Source: Mesorhabditis belari
Lineage: Eukaryota > Nematoda > Chromadorea > Rhabditida > Rhabditidae
DNA: 64,000 nt
NCBI GenBank assembly: GCA_958450365.1
Contig: CAUEEP010000741.1
Span: 1,124,001 to 1,188,000, forward strand
Reading direction: 5' to 3'
Part shown: one piece after another, positions 22,177-33,407 of the stretch
Position numbering within the stretch: position 1 is the first letter of the stretch
How the letters are laid out: every line of letters starts with the position of its first letter
Notes under the pieces: generated by a model
The model's database searches: none
Told to the model about the DNA's origin: nothing
What the model saw: only the letters and a program-made list of their open reading frames with translations
Translations under genes and position numbers: made by a program

Positions 22177-22750
22177 CTAAATTGAAATTGAGATTGTCCA
22201 CGTTATTGATAGTTTTGCTTAGATAGCTCTTGCTTAGATATCTCTTGCTTAGATATCTCTTGCTTAGATATTATCTCTACATGCTCATGTTTAACCGTTT
22301 AACCGATACTTTCGATATCGATAAACATCGATTTGTGATGCTTGCTCATTAAAAGTCTTTATGTATAGAATAGCAATCAAAAGCTGACATTCTTGGCTTT
22401 CCAATGAAACAATTTAACCGACACTTTCGCTATCGATAAACATTGATAAGGTTTATGCTGCTCATTAAAAGTCGTTACGTTAAAAGTCGTTTCAACAAGG
22501 ATATGTATCACAGATTGAGCCTTCTAAATTGAAATTGAAATTGCTCACATTATTGATAGCTTTGCTTAGACTTGCTTATCGATATTATCTCTACAAACGG
22601 CATGCTCATGTTTAACCGTTTGACTGAACATCGATTTGTGATGCTATCGATAAACATCGATTGGTGATACTTTCTCATTAAAAGTCTTTATGTATAGAAT
22701 AGCAATCAAAAGCTGACATTCTTGGCTTTCCAATGAAACAATTTGCAGAT
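22145..22750. repeat. Tandem duplication copying the 3' splice site of the EGF exon
   Basis: CAACAAGGATATGTATCACA through GATTGAGCCTTCTAAATTG and on to ATTGATAG occurs at about 22147-22210 and again at 22496-22560. The downstream CTATCGATAAACATCGATT, AGTCTTTATGTATAGAATAG and CTGACATTCTTGGCTTTCC are duplicated too. The second copy carries only the first 30 or so exon bases. Confidence 0.75.
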
Positions 22751-23355
22751 TGATAGCTGCTCTAGAAACCTAGAGCTGAATTGTTAAAAATGAGCTTATA
22801 GCGTATCGTTAATATCGATAAACAAGTCAAGTTTTAATTCTAAATGATCTAAATCCTTTGCATTTAACTGGTAATTTTTATTTAAAAGTTTAAAAGTAAG
22901 ATTTAAGCTTAAACTTTTTACAGTTATCAAACGAAATTTAAAAAAAAAACAAAACATAAATCTTTCTTCAAAGCTTTTTCAAAGCGGAAACGAAAAAAAA
23001 GATAAACAAATTTAGGTTTGGTCGCGTTTTTTCTCGAAAAAATGGTTGAATAGATTGAATTACGAGGGAAAAATGGAGCTCAGCGACCGTTATTGATGAT
23101 GAGACGTGAAAGAAATGAAATGAACGGAGATCTTGCCAGTAGGGCAATTGGAGAATGAATCGTTTTTTGAGGTTATCTATGTTATGTACGAATTACGATC
23201 TAAGAGGACTTTTTGAAAGACAACCGACTTGATGGCAAAACAAAAGATGTGCAAAATCTATGGATATATCAGAAATATATCAGAAAACAAATCACAGCTC
23301 ATTTGGTTTGGTAGAAATTTTTTTCTTGAGGTCTAAAGTGAAGGTCCTTAAAATA

Positions 23356-24207
23356 TTGGGTTGGTGAATTGAAAACTGCGGGCTATTGTCATATGTCACT
23401 TTCTTCAGAAGAAACCCATTTTGGTGTCAATGGAAAGATTGTAGAGAATCAAAAATCAAGCTTATATCCAAATTTTCAGAACGATTCAAAAACTGGTTTT
23501 GAAGAAATGTCAAATTTACGAATTTTCACAAAACTTGCAATAAATTTTAATTTTAAGCGAAACTACTAAGTGTATTTTTTTGGAAATTTGGCTATAATCC
23601 TAATTTTTGATTCTCTACAACTTTTCTATTGACACCAAAATGGGTTTCTTTTGAAGAAAGTGCTCAAACTGGGATCTCCAGTCTCCAGTCCTCCTTTTTG
23701 AGTCTCACACTTGTCTCACACACTTGTACTGGGAGTTGATGGATAGCAAGACGACCGTTAATGCAATCAAATACAGTGGACTGTTGGGAAAGGTGAATGA
23801 ATCCCTCAAGAAGAATAGGCCCTCCAAGTCAAAGATCATTCTCCTCCACGACAACGCGCGCCCTCATGTTGCAAAACTGACTCGCTCTAAAATAAATAGC
23901 CTTATTTGGGAACTTTTGTCGCATCCCCATACAGTCCGGACTTTGCCCCTTTTGATTACTATTTATTCCGGATCATGAGTAATGAGCTTGCGGGAGAACA
24001 CTTCGATTTGGAAGAAGTAGTCAAAAATTGGCTTTGAAAGTTTTTCGATTCAAAACCAAAATCCTACTACGAAAGAGGAATCCGCAAATTGCCTGTAAAA
24101 TGGGCAGAAGTCGTCAATAATAATGGAAATTATTTCAAATGAATTGATGGTTTTGTGTTGAATAAATTTTAGTTCAAAGTCCCGCAGTTTTCAATTCATC
24201 CACCCAA
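23356..24207 (+). mobile_element. Mariner element, longest copy (copy 4)
   Basis: TA-flanked ends are TTGGGTTGGTGAATTG and TCAATTCATCCACCCAA. About 850 bp, it keeps roughly the last third of a mariner transposase gene, whereas the other copies keep only the final stub. Confidence 0.88.
23715..24145 (+). pseudogene. Mariner transposase, truncated and frameshifted C-terminal part
   Basis: In frame are YWELMDSKTTVNAIKY, KIILLHDNARPHVAKLTR and SLIWELLSHP. HDNARPH is the signature around the second catalytic Asp of mariner transposases. A one-base shift occurs just after SHP near 23930. The next frame then reads PYSPDFAPFDYYLFR (third catalytic Asp region) and NELAGEHFDLEEVVKNWL, followed by a stop, and then KSYYERGIRKLPVKWAEV. 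The N-terminal DNA-binding region and first Asp are deleted. Non-functional. Confidence 0.9.
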
Positions 24208-24900
24208 TAGCTATAAAAATTCACCAATCAACCAAAAAAGTTGTACAATGGCTCATTTTGTTGCAAATCTTACGTAGATTCTTAAAGTGAAACAACATCT
24301 GACATTTCTCTTTTGTAACAGGGAGAAATGAGTCGCCAACTGGTTTTCGGGGAATCCCCTAACTTGCAGCGAAAGACTGAAGTTAGTCGGCGCTATTTTT
24401 CTCCCACTTTCAACCAATAACTGTTCGATGTGGCTTCTCTTAAAGAAGCTACATAAAATTCACTTTAAAACAAGCTATTTTACAACTTTTTTGGTTTAGT
24501 GGCGAGTTTTTATAGCCATTTTAAGAAATTTTTGAACCCTAACTTTGGATTTCCATAAAAAATTTCTACTAAACCAAATGAGCTGAAATTTGTTTTACGA
24601 TTCGATTGCTAGACGTAGAATATATATATATTAGCGGATGATCTATAGCTGTACAATGTGATTAATGAAATCTGATTCAGAAAAGTATTCCTAATGGTAA
24701 CTTGTTCCTGGTAATTTACCATTAATCTAAGTCTAACTTTTACTCTCAAATAAACGCTCATATCTTGTCACCAGTACGTTTGTTTTTATTTGCTTTGTTA
24801 TCAAATAAAAGTAGAGATAATGGGTAATCTTTTGAACTATAACACTTATTTTTAACATTAACCAGCGCTTAGAGAAAGATGATTGAAAATTGGCTTTTTT
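24208..24900. repeat. Duplicated block, copy 2 (copy 1 at 18046-18730)
   Basis: Collinear with copy 1, including CAACATCTGACATTTCTC and ATATATATATTAGCGGATG. The last part (ACTCTCAAATAA..) is present twice in tandem here (24735 and 24915). Confidence 0.8.
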
Positions 24901-25064
24901 ACGAAAATCGAAAATTGGCTCTAACTTTACTCTCAAATAAGGCGCATATCTTGACATCAGTACGTTTGTTTCTGTTTGCTTTGTTATCAAGTTAAAGTAG
25001 AGAGAATGGGTGATCTTTTGAGCTATAACACTTATTTTTAACATTAACCAGCGCTTAGAGAAAG

Positions 25065-26130
25065 ATGATTGAAAAGTGGCAAAAAAAAAGGAGCCGCTTC
25101 ACCAGTTCCTTGAAATCACTTTTTGAAGGAATAGCTTTTTACCAGGCTTTTCTTTGCATACTCTGTGAAACAAGAAAAATAGAAACACAGCTTTTCTGGC
25201 GCACTAGGCGTTCAGCTTTTTCCCCTCATTCAATCATTTTCCTAGATGGTCAAAGAGAGTTGATCTCTGAAAAGTGATTCTTTTCAACAAAGAGATTTCC
25301 GCTTGCAAATTCGAAGAGCATTCTGCTTTCTTTCCCTTTCTTTTCCTTTTTTTTCTGCATTTGACATATGGCCCTTCATTTCCCTCTTTTTCATCTTCTT
25401 TTTTCAAAGTTGCATGTTTAGATTTTTCATTTTCCCCTTTTCCTTAAAAAAAATACTTAGAAAAACTAATCTTCTGGTAAAAGAATAACAAGCAAAAAAA
25501 GGAATGGGGAAGCTTTCGTTGTTAAACTGCTGTAGGTGAAATAGTTTATAAACTTACCAGCCGAAAAAGCTGTCCCGGGCTTTTCTAAATGTTTTGCGGC
25601 TGGCTGGTTCATGCTGCCGTGGCGCAGTTGGGAGCGCGCTTGGGCGCCAAATTAAGCTGCGCCAACTTCATGCACAGACAATGAACAGGGATAAAAACTG
25701 CTCCGGTTTCGGTCGATTTCAGTAGAAAAAAGCAATTATTAGCAAAAAGAACGAAGAAATTATCGTTTGACGCGCGCGGATGTTTCCAAAGTTCTGCCTC
25801 GTAATCTGTATGTGGGAAATGTATAAAACTCTGTAATACAATGATCATTTCTCTAATTTTTAGCTCAATCCTTGTTTTTATTAGCACTCGAAAGTTTTGT
25901 GAACAATTTTGAAATGTTTCCTTTTGACTAGTGTTGGTTGGCTCAAATTGCATGAACCCTTTCTCGCGAAACTCAAAAAGAGTGAGAACTCGGCATTTTC
26001 CCATGGATTTCCGGTACTTTTTGAAACAAAAGCTTTTGGAGATGATATACATAGGTTTTTCGTGTTACTTTTAGCTATTCTAGGAAAATTTTATAGCAAT
26101 GATTGTAAGAAAAACGCAGATTTTAGTAAA
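25065..26130. other. Intergenic, nothing supported
   Basis: Pyrimidine-rich tract at 25310-25440. A 147-codon minus-strand frame (25609-26052) has no recognisable domain and no good splice context. Confidence 0.35.
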
Positions 26131-26136
26131 AATCTA

Positions 26137-26651
26137 TTGGGTTAGTGAATTGAAAACTGCCGGATTTTGAACTAAAATTTATTGAACATAAAACCATGAA
26201 TTCATTCCAAATAATTTCCATTATTATTGACGACTTCTGCCCATTTTATCGGCAATTTGCGGGTGTCCTCTTTCGTAGTAGGATTTTGGTTTGTGTGTGA
26301 GACAAGTGTGAGACTCAAAAATCGAGGATGTCCCAGTTTGAGCACTTTCTTCAAAAGAAACCCATTTTGGTGTCAATAGAAAAGTTGTAGAGAATCAAAA
26401 ATTAGGCTTATAGCCAAATTTCCAAAAAGATACACTTAGTAGTTTTGCCTTAAAATGCAAATTTTTGTGAAAATTCGTAAATTTGGCATTTCTTGAAAAC
26501 CAGTTTTTGAATCGGTCTGAAAATTTGGATATAAGCTTGATTTTTGATTCTCTACAACTTTTCCATTGACACCAAAATGGGTTTCTTTTGAAGAAAGTGC
26601 TCAAACTATCACATATGACAATAGCCTGCAGTTTTCAATTCATCAATCCAA
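26137..26651 (-). mobile_element. Non-autonomous mariner element, copy 5
   Basis: Flanked by TA. The left end TTGGGTTAGTGAATTG and right end TCAATTCATCAATCCAA are diverged. Same internal layout as copy 3. Confidence 0.82.
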
Positions 26652-26898
26652 TAGTTTTGGCCTTCATTGTGGTTCGACCTACGAAAAATTCCGAATTCTC
26701 GACTGGAAATAGATTCCTTTCTCATTTCATCACAAAATTTATCGCGTAAAACAATACTTTTAATTAATCTGATAAAAAGAAATGATTTGGAAATGAAAAA
26801 GAAACACGACGCGGCGCTCCCATCGACTACCTTCGACTACCGGCGACGTCATTTGGAATGCGACGTTGCGCGAAAATTAAAATCTTACATGAAAACGC

Positions 26899-27070
26899 AA
26901 ATTTGGCATTTCTTGAAAACCAGTTTTTGAATCGTGCTGAAAATTTGGTTATAAGCTTGATTTTTGATTCTCTACAACTTTTCCATTGACACCAAAATCT
27001 TTTCTTTTGAAGAAAGTGCTCAAACTGTCACATATGACAATAGCCCGCAGTTTTCAATTCACCAACCCAA
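26899..27070 (-). mobile_element. Mariner half-element, copy 6
   Basis: Only one half remains, from AATTTGGCATTTCTTGAAAA to CAATTCACCAACCCAA followed by TA. Confidence 0.75.
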
Positions 27071-27079
27071 TAGAAGTAC

Positions 27080-27980
27080 GACATTACGAAATTACAGGAA
27101 AAAGATTTTACAAGTTTTATTAAGATTTTTGGAATAACTAGCTACTCTTAAGTTGAATAGATTAGGTAAAAGGCATCTTAAAATGCATAATAGCATCTTA
27201 AAACGATACTGGTTCAGAAAGTTGAATGTTTACTGCCACTATTTGCTCTAGAGCTTTATTTCAAGGCTGTGACTCTGCTGCTAATCAAATGCAATTTGAT
27301 TTTGAGAGAAATACTTAAAATCTTTAGTCAATCTTCTTAAAATCTTAAAATCCAATCTTCAATCAATTCCTCTATTTAGTTTCTTTCTGGACTTTGTATT
27401 AAGCTGTAAGCCCAGTTTTCGTTACTCTAAATAGCTAGTACTCGTGCTTGATCTCTTGAGTCTTATGATGAATCGTGACAATCGGGAACAGCAAGAGTAG
27501 TTAGGGACAAAAGGGATCTTTTTTAGAGAAAAGATCTCAGAGAAAAGATCTCTGAAAAGGATCTCTGAAAAAGGATCCCATTTTCTTCCATCATTCTCTT
27601 TTCAGAGATGTCACAGAGCGAGGAAGCCAGTCATCATTTTTGTGTCCACTGAGCGCCGTTCTGACAACTAACTGAAAGGAGAAAAGGACGAATTTGACGC
27701 GAAGGAGTAACTATGAACAGAAAGGCAAAGAGCTATTCGAGCTTTACTATAAGGAGTACGAATTATTAGCTGTAGTTATATGAGAAAAATATTGGCTAAA
27801 AACGTTTTGACTTATTGAAAATGACTACACTAACTGGATTCGAAATCGGATTTTAAAACGAGATTCAAAACGGATTTTAAAACGTTGAAGTTGACAGGAA
27901 AGGAAGTTTTAGTGAAAAAAAAAGTGACCAAAAAGTGACTTAATCTCTAGGAAACTTAAGGAAAAGAAATTGATCGATAG
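27080..27980. other. Intergenic, nothing supported
   Basis: Contains short repeats of AAAAGATCTCTGAAAAGGATC near 27530-27575. No exon supported. Confidence 0.35.
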
Positions 27981-27984
27981 GTGA

Positions 27985-28256
27985 GGGAGCTTTACGGTTA
28001 ACGGCGGGAGTAGTGATCATCGGTGGAGGCCAATTTTTGTGGCCAACTTGCAGCCCGATTTTAGATAAGTTTATGTTAATAACTTTTGAAAAAACAAATA
28101 GTTTCTGAAAGCTGACGTTCTAAGCTATCTAAATCTTATTAAAAATTCCTGATCTGACAAGTTTAAGGTGCTTAAAAATGAGCTACAAGTTGGGCAAAAA
28201 AATTGGCCCCCACCGATAATCGCTGTCTTAGCTAATCCCCCGTTAACTGTATTTCA
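27985..28256. mobile_element. Foldback element (GTTAACGG ends)
   Basis: The left arm TTTACGGTTAACGGCGGGA...ATCATCGGTGGAGGCCAATT is mirrored by the right arm AATTGGCCCCCACCGATAAT...CCCCCGTTAACTGTA. Non-coding. Confidence 0.75.
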
Positions 28257-28850
28257 GGTGTTACGTCGTTAACTGTAAAGATTGGTGTTACGCCTGGTTG
28301 TGGATTTAGGTTTATAAGTGCTTTTCTCACTAGATACTTTGGTTTAACGATTACAGGATGGTCCACAATTATAGCACACTTTAGAGATCTTTAGCACAGA
28401 TCTAGATTGATCAAAATTGAGTCAATCGTTCTGCTTTTTCTGGAAATAAATCTTAAGAATGTCTCCTGAAACGGTGCCTATTATCTAATCGATTCAAGCT
28501 TTCAACTTTTTTATATAACCTTCCAAAGTTGAGAGCCGAGTGTCGCTCATTTATAGAATTTTTCAGAGCGATCTTGTCAAAGTCTCTTTGCGATTGAATT
28601 TATTATGTTAATGAGCGAAATTCGACATTCTCTAAGTGCAAAAATTCTTGAGAAATGTCACCAAAACTCACTTAAGATCGTCTGTTTTCACTTGAACATT
28701 TTATGAGCCATTCAGAAAAGCCAATAACAAGAAAAGCTGAGTTTTGTGGTCTATAGCTGGTCTATAGCTTTTAAATCTCATAAGTAAATAGGATTACTTG
28801 AAAAGCATTAAAATTTGATTTAAAACAATAGCGTGGATATGGTAAACGAC

Positions 28851-29262
28851 TTGGCTTTGACTCTAGAGCCACAAGCTAACTTGGCTTTGACTCTAGAGCC
28901 ACAAGCTAACTTGGCTTTGATTCTAGAGCCACAAGCTAACTTGGCTTTTACTCTAGAGCCACAAGCTAACTTGGCTTGGACTCTAGAGCCACAAGCTAAC
29001 TTGGCTTTGACTCTAGAGCCACAAGCTAACTTGGCTTTGACTCTAGAGCCACAAGCTAACTTGGCTTGGACTCTAGAGCCACAAACTAACTTGGCTTTGA
29101 CTCTAGAGCCACAAGCTAACTTGGCTTGGACTCTAGAGCCACAAGCTAACTTGGCTTGGACTCTAGAGCCACAAACTAACTTGGCTTTGATTCTAGAGCC
29201 ACAAGCTAACTTGGCTTGGACTCTAGAGCCACAAGCTAACTTGGCTTGGACTCTAGAGCCAA
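28851..29262 (+). repeat. 30-bp minisatellite (contains TCTAGA)
   Basis: Thirteen full copies and one partial copy of a 30-bp unit (TTGGCTTTGACTCTAGAGCC plus ACAAGCTAAC) repeat in exact register. Variation is limited to a few positions: TTGA/TTGG/TTTA, ACTC/ATTC, AAGC/AAAC. Because 30 is a multiple of three, it is open in frames on both strands (LALTLEPQAN and VQAKLACGSR repeats). No flanking splice sites or upstream coding support translation. Confidence 0.92.
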
Positions 29263-29269
29263 ATCTCAA

Positions 29270-30400
29270 TCGGAGCCAAGTAGAGCAAGCTTGTAGACTT
29301 GGCAATCAAACATTAGCAATTCCTAAATCAAACCCTAATCAAACCCTAATAAAACTTTATCAAATCCTTAATGAAATTTGATTAAAATCTTTGTCTAAAC
29401 TGTTTCAATAGTTTCAATAGTTTTTTTACAGTTTTGGATCCGATCAGACTCTTTGAATCCTTATGAAATGAATGAATGACTGAATGAAATGAAACTCGAG
29501 CTTTTAGCTGAAGACGACATGACTTTCTATGACTTTCCATAACTTTTTCCATGACTTCTTTTCTCCTAGATTGACTCCCCAAGTTTATTACTCGTCAATA
29601 ACCCAACTCATCCAAGTTATCCATAAATTCTCCAGACGGAAATGAGGTAACCAGTAGCCTAGCCTCGATCGCTTCCCCTTTCCTTCTCAATCTTCTCCCA
29701 GCCACTACAATTCTTTTCATTTTCCCCTCGAATTCACTATGGAAATGGCCATAAATTTGTGTGGATACAGATTATTTTATGAAGAAAAGGATATTTTATG
29801 AAGAAAAGGATCTAAAAATTACTAGGGTAATAAAAGGGAAAAGAAAGAAGAAAGAAAGAAGAAAGAAAGAAGAAAGAAAGAAGAAAGAAGAAAGAAATGA
29901 AGAAGCAATTAGTGAAGGGGGAAAGGATGAGAAGAAACTTTGAAAGAAGAAACTTTGAAATATTTCAGAGAACGCTGAAAAAATTGAAACTTGGGTTATT
30001 AGAGTTCAAAAAAGGAAAGACTAGCTAATTCTTTTGAGTGCAAAAGAGTTTCGAAAAGGTTTATGAGTTGAGTTGATTCTAAATTTAAGTGTACTTAAGT
30101 GTATTTTCTTTTTATTTTACCCGTAAGCAGTAAAAGCCGTACTTTTAGAGGCTTTTGTTCGTCAGGAAGGATGTTTTTTGAGAAAACCCATTGAGCAATA
30201 TGTTAAAATAAACAATATTTTCAATTTTTAAGTTCAGTTAAACTATTTTCTTTGAAAATTTTGATAAATTTGAGAAGAAAATGCATGTAAAAGATTCGAT
30301 TTTACGATTTGACATTGGATTTTACAATTTTTACACTAGAAATTTGAATTAAACTCGCAAAATTATCGAAATTCTATTGGATTATAGGGTAAAAATGTTT
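29270..30400. other. Intergenic with a GAAA microsatellite
   Basis: GAAAGAAGAAAGAAAGAAG at 29840-29900. No exon supported. Confidence 0.45.
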
Positions 30401-30404
30401 GTAA

Positions 30405-31040
30405 AATTGTTTTGTATTGTATTTTATTGTATTTTATTGGATTGTATTGCCTTTTATTGACTTTTATTGTATTTTATTGTATTTTATTGTCTTGTATTGT
30501 CTTTTATTGGGGGGTGGGACAAATGCGACCTTTTTTTGCGTACCTGGACATTTGCGCACCTTTTTTTTCCTGGAAAAGGTCTTAGGAAAAGTCGTAGAGC
30601 TTCAAAAACGTTCTCATAGAAGGGAATCGTATGCGTAGATTCCGAATTTTGACAAATCAGACCTCGCTGACACGTCAAATTTGGGCTAAAAGACAAAAAC
30701 TACGCAACTTAACGCTTTTCCGCAGTTTTTGCCTTTTTGGCCCAAATTTGACGTGTCAGCGAGGTCTGATTTGTCGAAATTCGGAATCTACGCATACGAT
30801 TCCCTTCTATGAAAACGTTTTTGAAGCTCTATGGCCCTGCCTAAGGCCTTTTCCAGCAAAAAAAAGGTGCGCAAATGTCCAAGTGCGCAAAAAAAAGGTC
30901 GCATTTGTCCCATCCTTGTATTTTATTGTATTTTATTATCTTGTATTGTATTTTATTGTCTTGTATTGTCTTTTATCGCCTTGTATCGCCTTGTATCGCC
31001 TTGTATTGTCTTGTATTGTCTTTTATTATCTTGTATTGTA
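30405..31040 (+). repeat. TATTGTATTTTATTG repeat split by a foldback insertion
   Basis: Units of TTGTATTTTA, TTGTCTTTTA and TCGCCTTGTA lie at 30405-30508 and continue at 30916-31040. The family A foldback element sits between, so it inserted into or amplified within the array. Confidence 0.85.
30509..30915. mobile_element. Foldback element (family A), complete short copy
   Basis: The ends GGGGTGGGACAAATGCGACC and GGTCGCATTTGTCCCATCC are inverted. The inner arms AATTTTGACAAATCAGACC/CTCGCTGACACGTCAAATTT pair with the opposite side nearly perfectly, with a central loop near 30710. A second, longer copy is at 3569-4635. Confidence 0.88.
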
Positions 31041-31462
31041 AAAATGTGCTTAAGCATTCATTTAAAACCAACCAAAAACAATCCTCGAGCCGACTCCATT
31101 CAACAATTGATCGGCGCCCACTGTGTAACTGTTGTATTCCATAAAAAAAAAGATGAATAGAAAAGCTAAAATGAGATTTTGATAGAAAAATGAAGATAAT
31201 GACAATTTTCATGAAAATAAAGCGAAAATCAAGGAGAATCAAGGCTAGAATTATGCGAAAACTGAAATGAATGACGAAAATCAATGACTTTCAAAGTCAT
31301 TACTTGAAAAATTGCAAGAACAATTGAAGCTTTTCAATTCTTAAGTCATTAGCGATTCTTAAGTGCTTCTTAAGCGCTTCTTAAGTCACTAGCTTCTTTT
31401 AAATGAACAATTTAAAAGAACAATTTAAAATTTAAGAGATAACAAGCCTATTTTGAGACAAA

Positions 31463-31471
31463 AATGAAGAT

Positions 31472-31514
<43 letters not shown>

Positions 31515-31516
31515 CA
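31463..31516 (+). repeat. AAATAAAAG microsatellite
   Basis: Five to six copies of AAATAAAAGA. Confidence 0.8.
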
Positions 31517-31961
31517 AAATTATAACAAGAGTTTTCATGTAACAAAACCACCCATTCCCCCCACTCAAACAACTTTCCAATTGTGCTTCTTTTTTTCAAA
31601 GGAGAAGCCCCGCCTTCTCATTTCGATCTCTCTCTTTCATTCTTTCATTTATGAAATAGAGAAAAGAGTGAAATGGACATAGAAAAGCATAGAAAATTGG
31701 AAAATTGGAAATAAAAAAATCTTACATCTTGCAAGAAATCGGTTAAATCTGGAATTTCAATATAGAAAATCATAGTGATTTAGCAAATCTTGTAGAGCTT
31801 GGAAAGACGAGTCGAATGATGGAAAAATTAGCTTCTTATAAGCATTGTAAACAGACTAAAACTGGCTTAAAAGTTTTTCCTAAATCGGTAGATCTTTGAA
31901 AGTCCCGAAGTCTTAAGTCGAGTCTTAACGCGTTTAAAAAGACCTGCGTCTGATGGCTCGG

Positions 31962-32030
31962 TGGTCTAGTGGCTAGTGCAATGGATTGCCAAGCAGAGGA
32001 TCGGGGTTCAGTCCTTCTGGAGTTCAGTCC
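31962..32030 (+). pseudogene. tRNA-Gly-like relic
   Basis: GGCTCGGTGGTCTAGTGGCT followed by GGATTGCCAAGCAGAGGATC and GGGGTTCAGTCC follows the order of a tRNA-Gly(GCC), with a possible anticodon loop TTGCCAA. The anticodon stem pairs poorly and no CCGAGCC partner for the acceptor stem is present. Confidence 0.45.
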
Positions 32031-32133
32031 CTTCTCCCTTCATTTTGATTTTTTTGAAGATATTCAAAAAGAATTCAGGGAAAGACTTTTGTTGTTGTTT
32101 TTATTGAAAACTTGCTTGATTTTATGACATATT

Positions 32134-32351
32134 GACGGGATTTTCTCTAATAGTAATGCACCCTAAGCGTCGCCTAAATTCCTCGAAATCTCGGGAACCA
32201 CTTATCAGAACCTATCAATGTGGGGTCGGAAAATGTAGCTAACGATGAGATCTAGTGGAGGATTAGAGGGTTGAGCTTCTGCAAAAGCTTGAGAATAGTA
32301 AAATAGTCGTCAACTCGGCGGGGTGCACTACTATTAGAGAAAATACGGTAA
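32134..32351. mobile_element. Short TIR element (family B), copy 3
   Basis: The ends GGATTTTCTCTAATAGTAATG and GTGCACTACTATTAGAGAAAAT are inverted. The body matches 10335-10832 (CCTCGAAATCTCGGGAACC, GATGAGATCTAGTGG). About 215 bp. Confidence 0.82.
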
Positions 32352-32354
32352 ACA

Positions 32355-32995
32355 CAAATTTGTTCTAAATGGCAAATGAATGAATGAAATGAATGAAATT
32401 TGTTCTAAATGATAAATGGACAATCAAATGATATATTCAATTAAAAAATTGCTTTCAAAAATCAAATCTTACAATGTTAGAATTAGAAAACTCAATTACA
32501 CTTTGAGCAACTTCCATTTATCAGCCGTTTAATTGTTTTTTAGGTAAATTGAATTGCTTGGATTGCTTGGATTGTTTGGATTGTTTGGATTGCTTTTTGA
32601 TAAAGCTTTGATAAAGCTTTGATAAAGCTTTGACAGCTTATGAGAACTTGTAAGTTATCAACTTTAAGTCAGGAGTGCGTGATAGGATTTTAGAACTTTT
32701 AGAAATGTTAGAAATGTTCGAAATGTTCAAAAGAAGTAAGATTTTGATCAGATTTCACTTCAAGAAGTCTTTTTTTTCTTACAACAAGACACAATCATCT
32801 CTTTTCTTGAACAATTCTTGAACAAACTTCTCTAGACTCTTCGAAGTGTCAACAATTGACCATAATTGTCAAACTCAGAAACTTCTTGAGAGCCTCAAAA
32901 GAACATGCAAATAGGGTGAACGAATGAAAGGATTATCGGATGTGATTCTCTCACGCTTGAGCTCATTTTGACAACGATACTAATTGGAATGTCCC
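32355..32995. other. Intergenic, nothing supported
   Basis: Short repeats only (TTGGATTGTTTGGATTG near 32560; GATAAAGCTTT x3 near 32600). Confidence 0.4.
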
Positions 32996-32999
32996 GAAT

Positions 33000-33155
33000 T
33001 TCCCGAATGTCCCGAATGAAGTAATGGCAATGAAGTGATGGCAATAAGGTGATGGCAATGAAGTGATGGCAATGAAGTAATGGCAATGAAGTGATGGCAA
33101 TGAAGTAATGGCAATGAAGTGATGGCAATGAAGTAATGGCAATGAAGTAATGGCA
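33000..33155 (+). repeat. 14-bp minisatellite GCAATGAAGTGATG
   Basis: About eleven copies, with variation at GTGATG/GTAATG/GGTGATG. Confidence 0.9.
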
Positions 33156-33407
33156 AAAGCCGTTAAAAAACAAGTTTTTATAGTTATTTTATAGTTAGTT
33201 TATAGTTAACTTTAAGCAAAAACGATTTTAAACGCATTCTTTCAAGAATTTGATTCATTTTCCTTTAAATTTCACGTATCGTTAAGGAAAAATGCTAGAA
33301 AATTGAAATTTGAAATTGAAGAAGGCAATTGAAATTTCTAGATTTGACTAGCGAGTATAGAAAGCATTATATTAGACTTATATGTACTTTAGGGACGGAT
33401 ATGTACT

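Noticed and set aside
25609..26052. 147-codon minus-strand frame, with a tRNA-like GTGGCGCAGTTGGGAGCGCG at its 3' end
   Set aside because: No domain, no splice signals, and the tRNA-like part lacks a T-arm; probably chance.
27612..27655. Short start MSQSEEASHHFCVH after a TTTTCAG
   Set aside because: It stops after 14 codons and has no convincing donor.
28820..29381. 182-codon and 161-codon repeat proteins on opposite strands
   Set aside because: A 30-bp minisatellite is automatically open; no splice sites, no coding context.
33000..33155. CRISPR-like array
   Set aside because: Units are contiguous 14-mers without unique spacers; the genome is eukaryotic.
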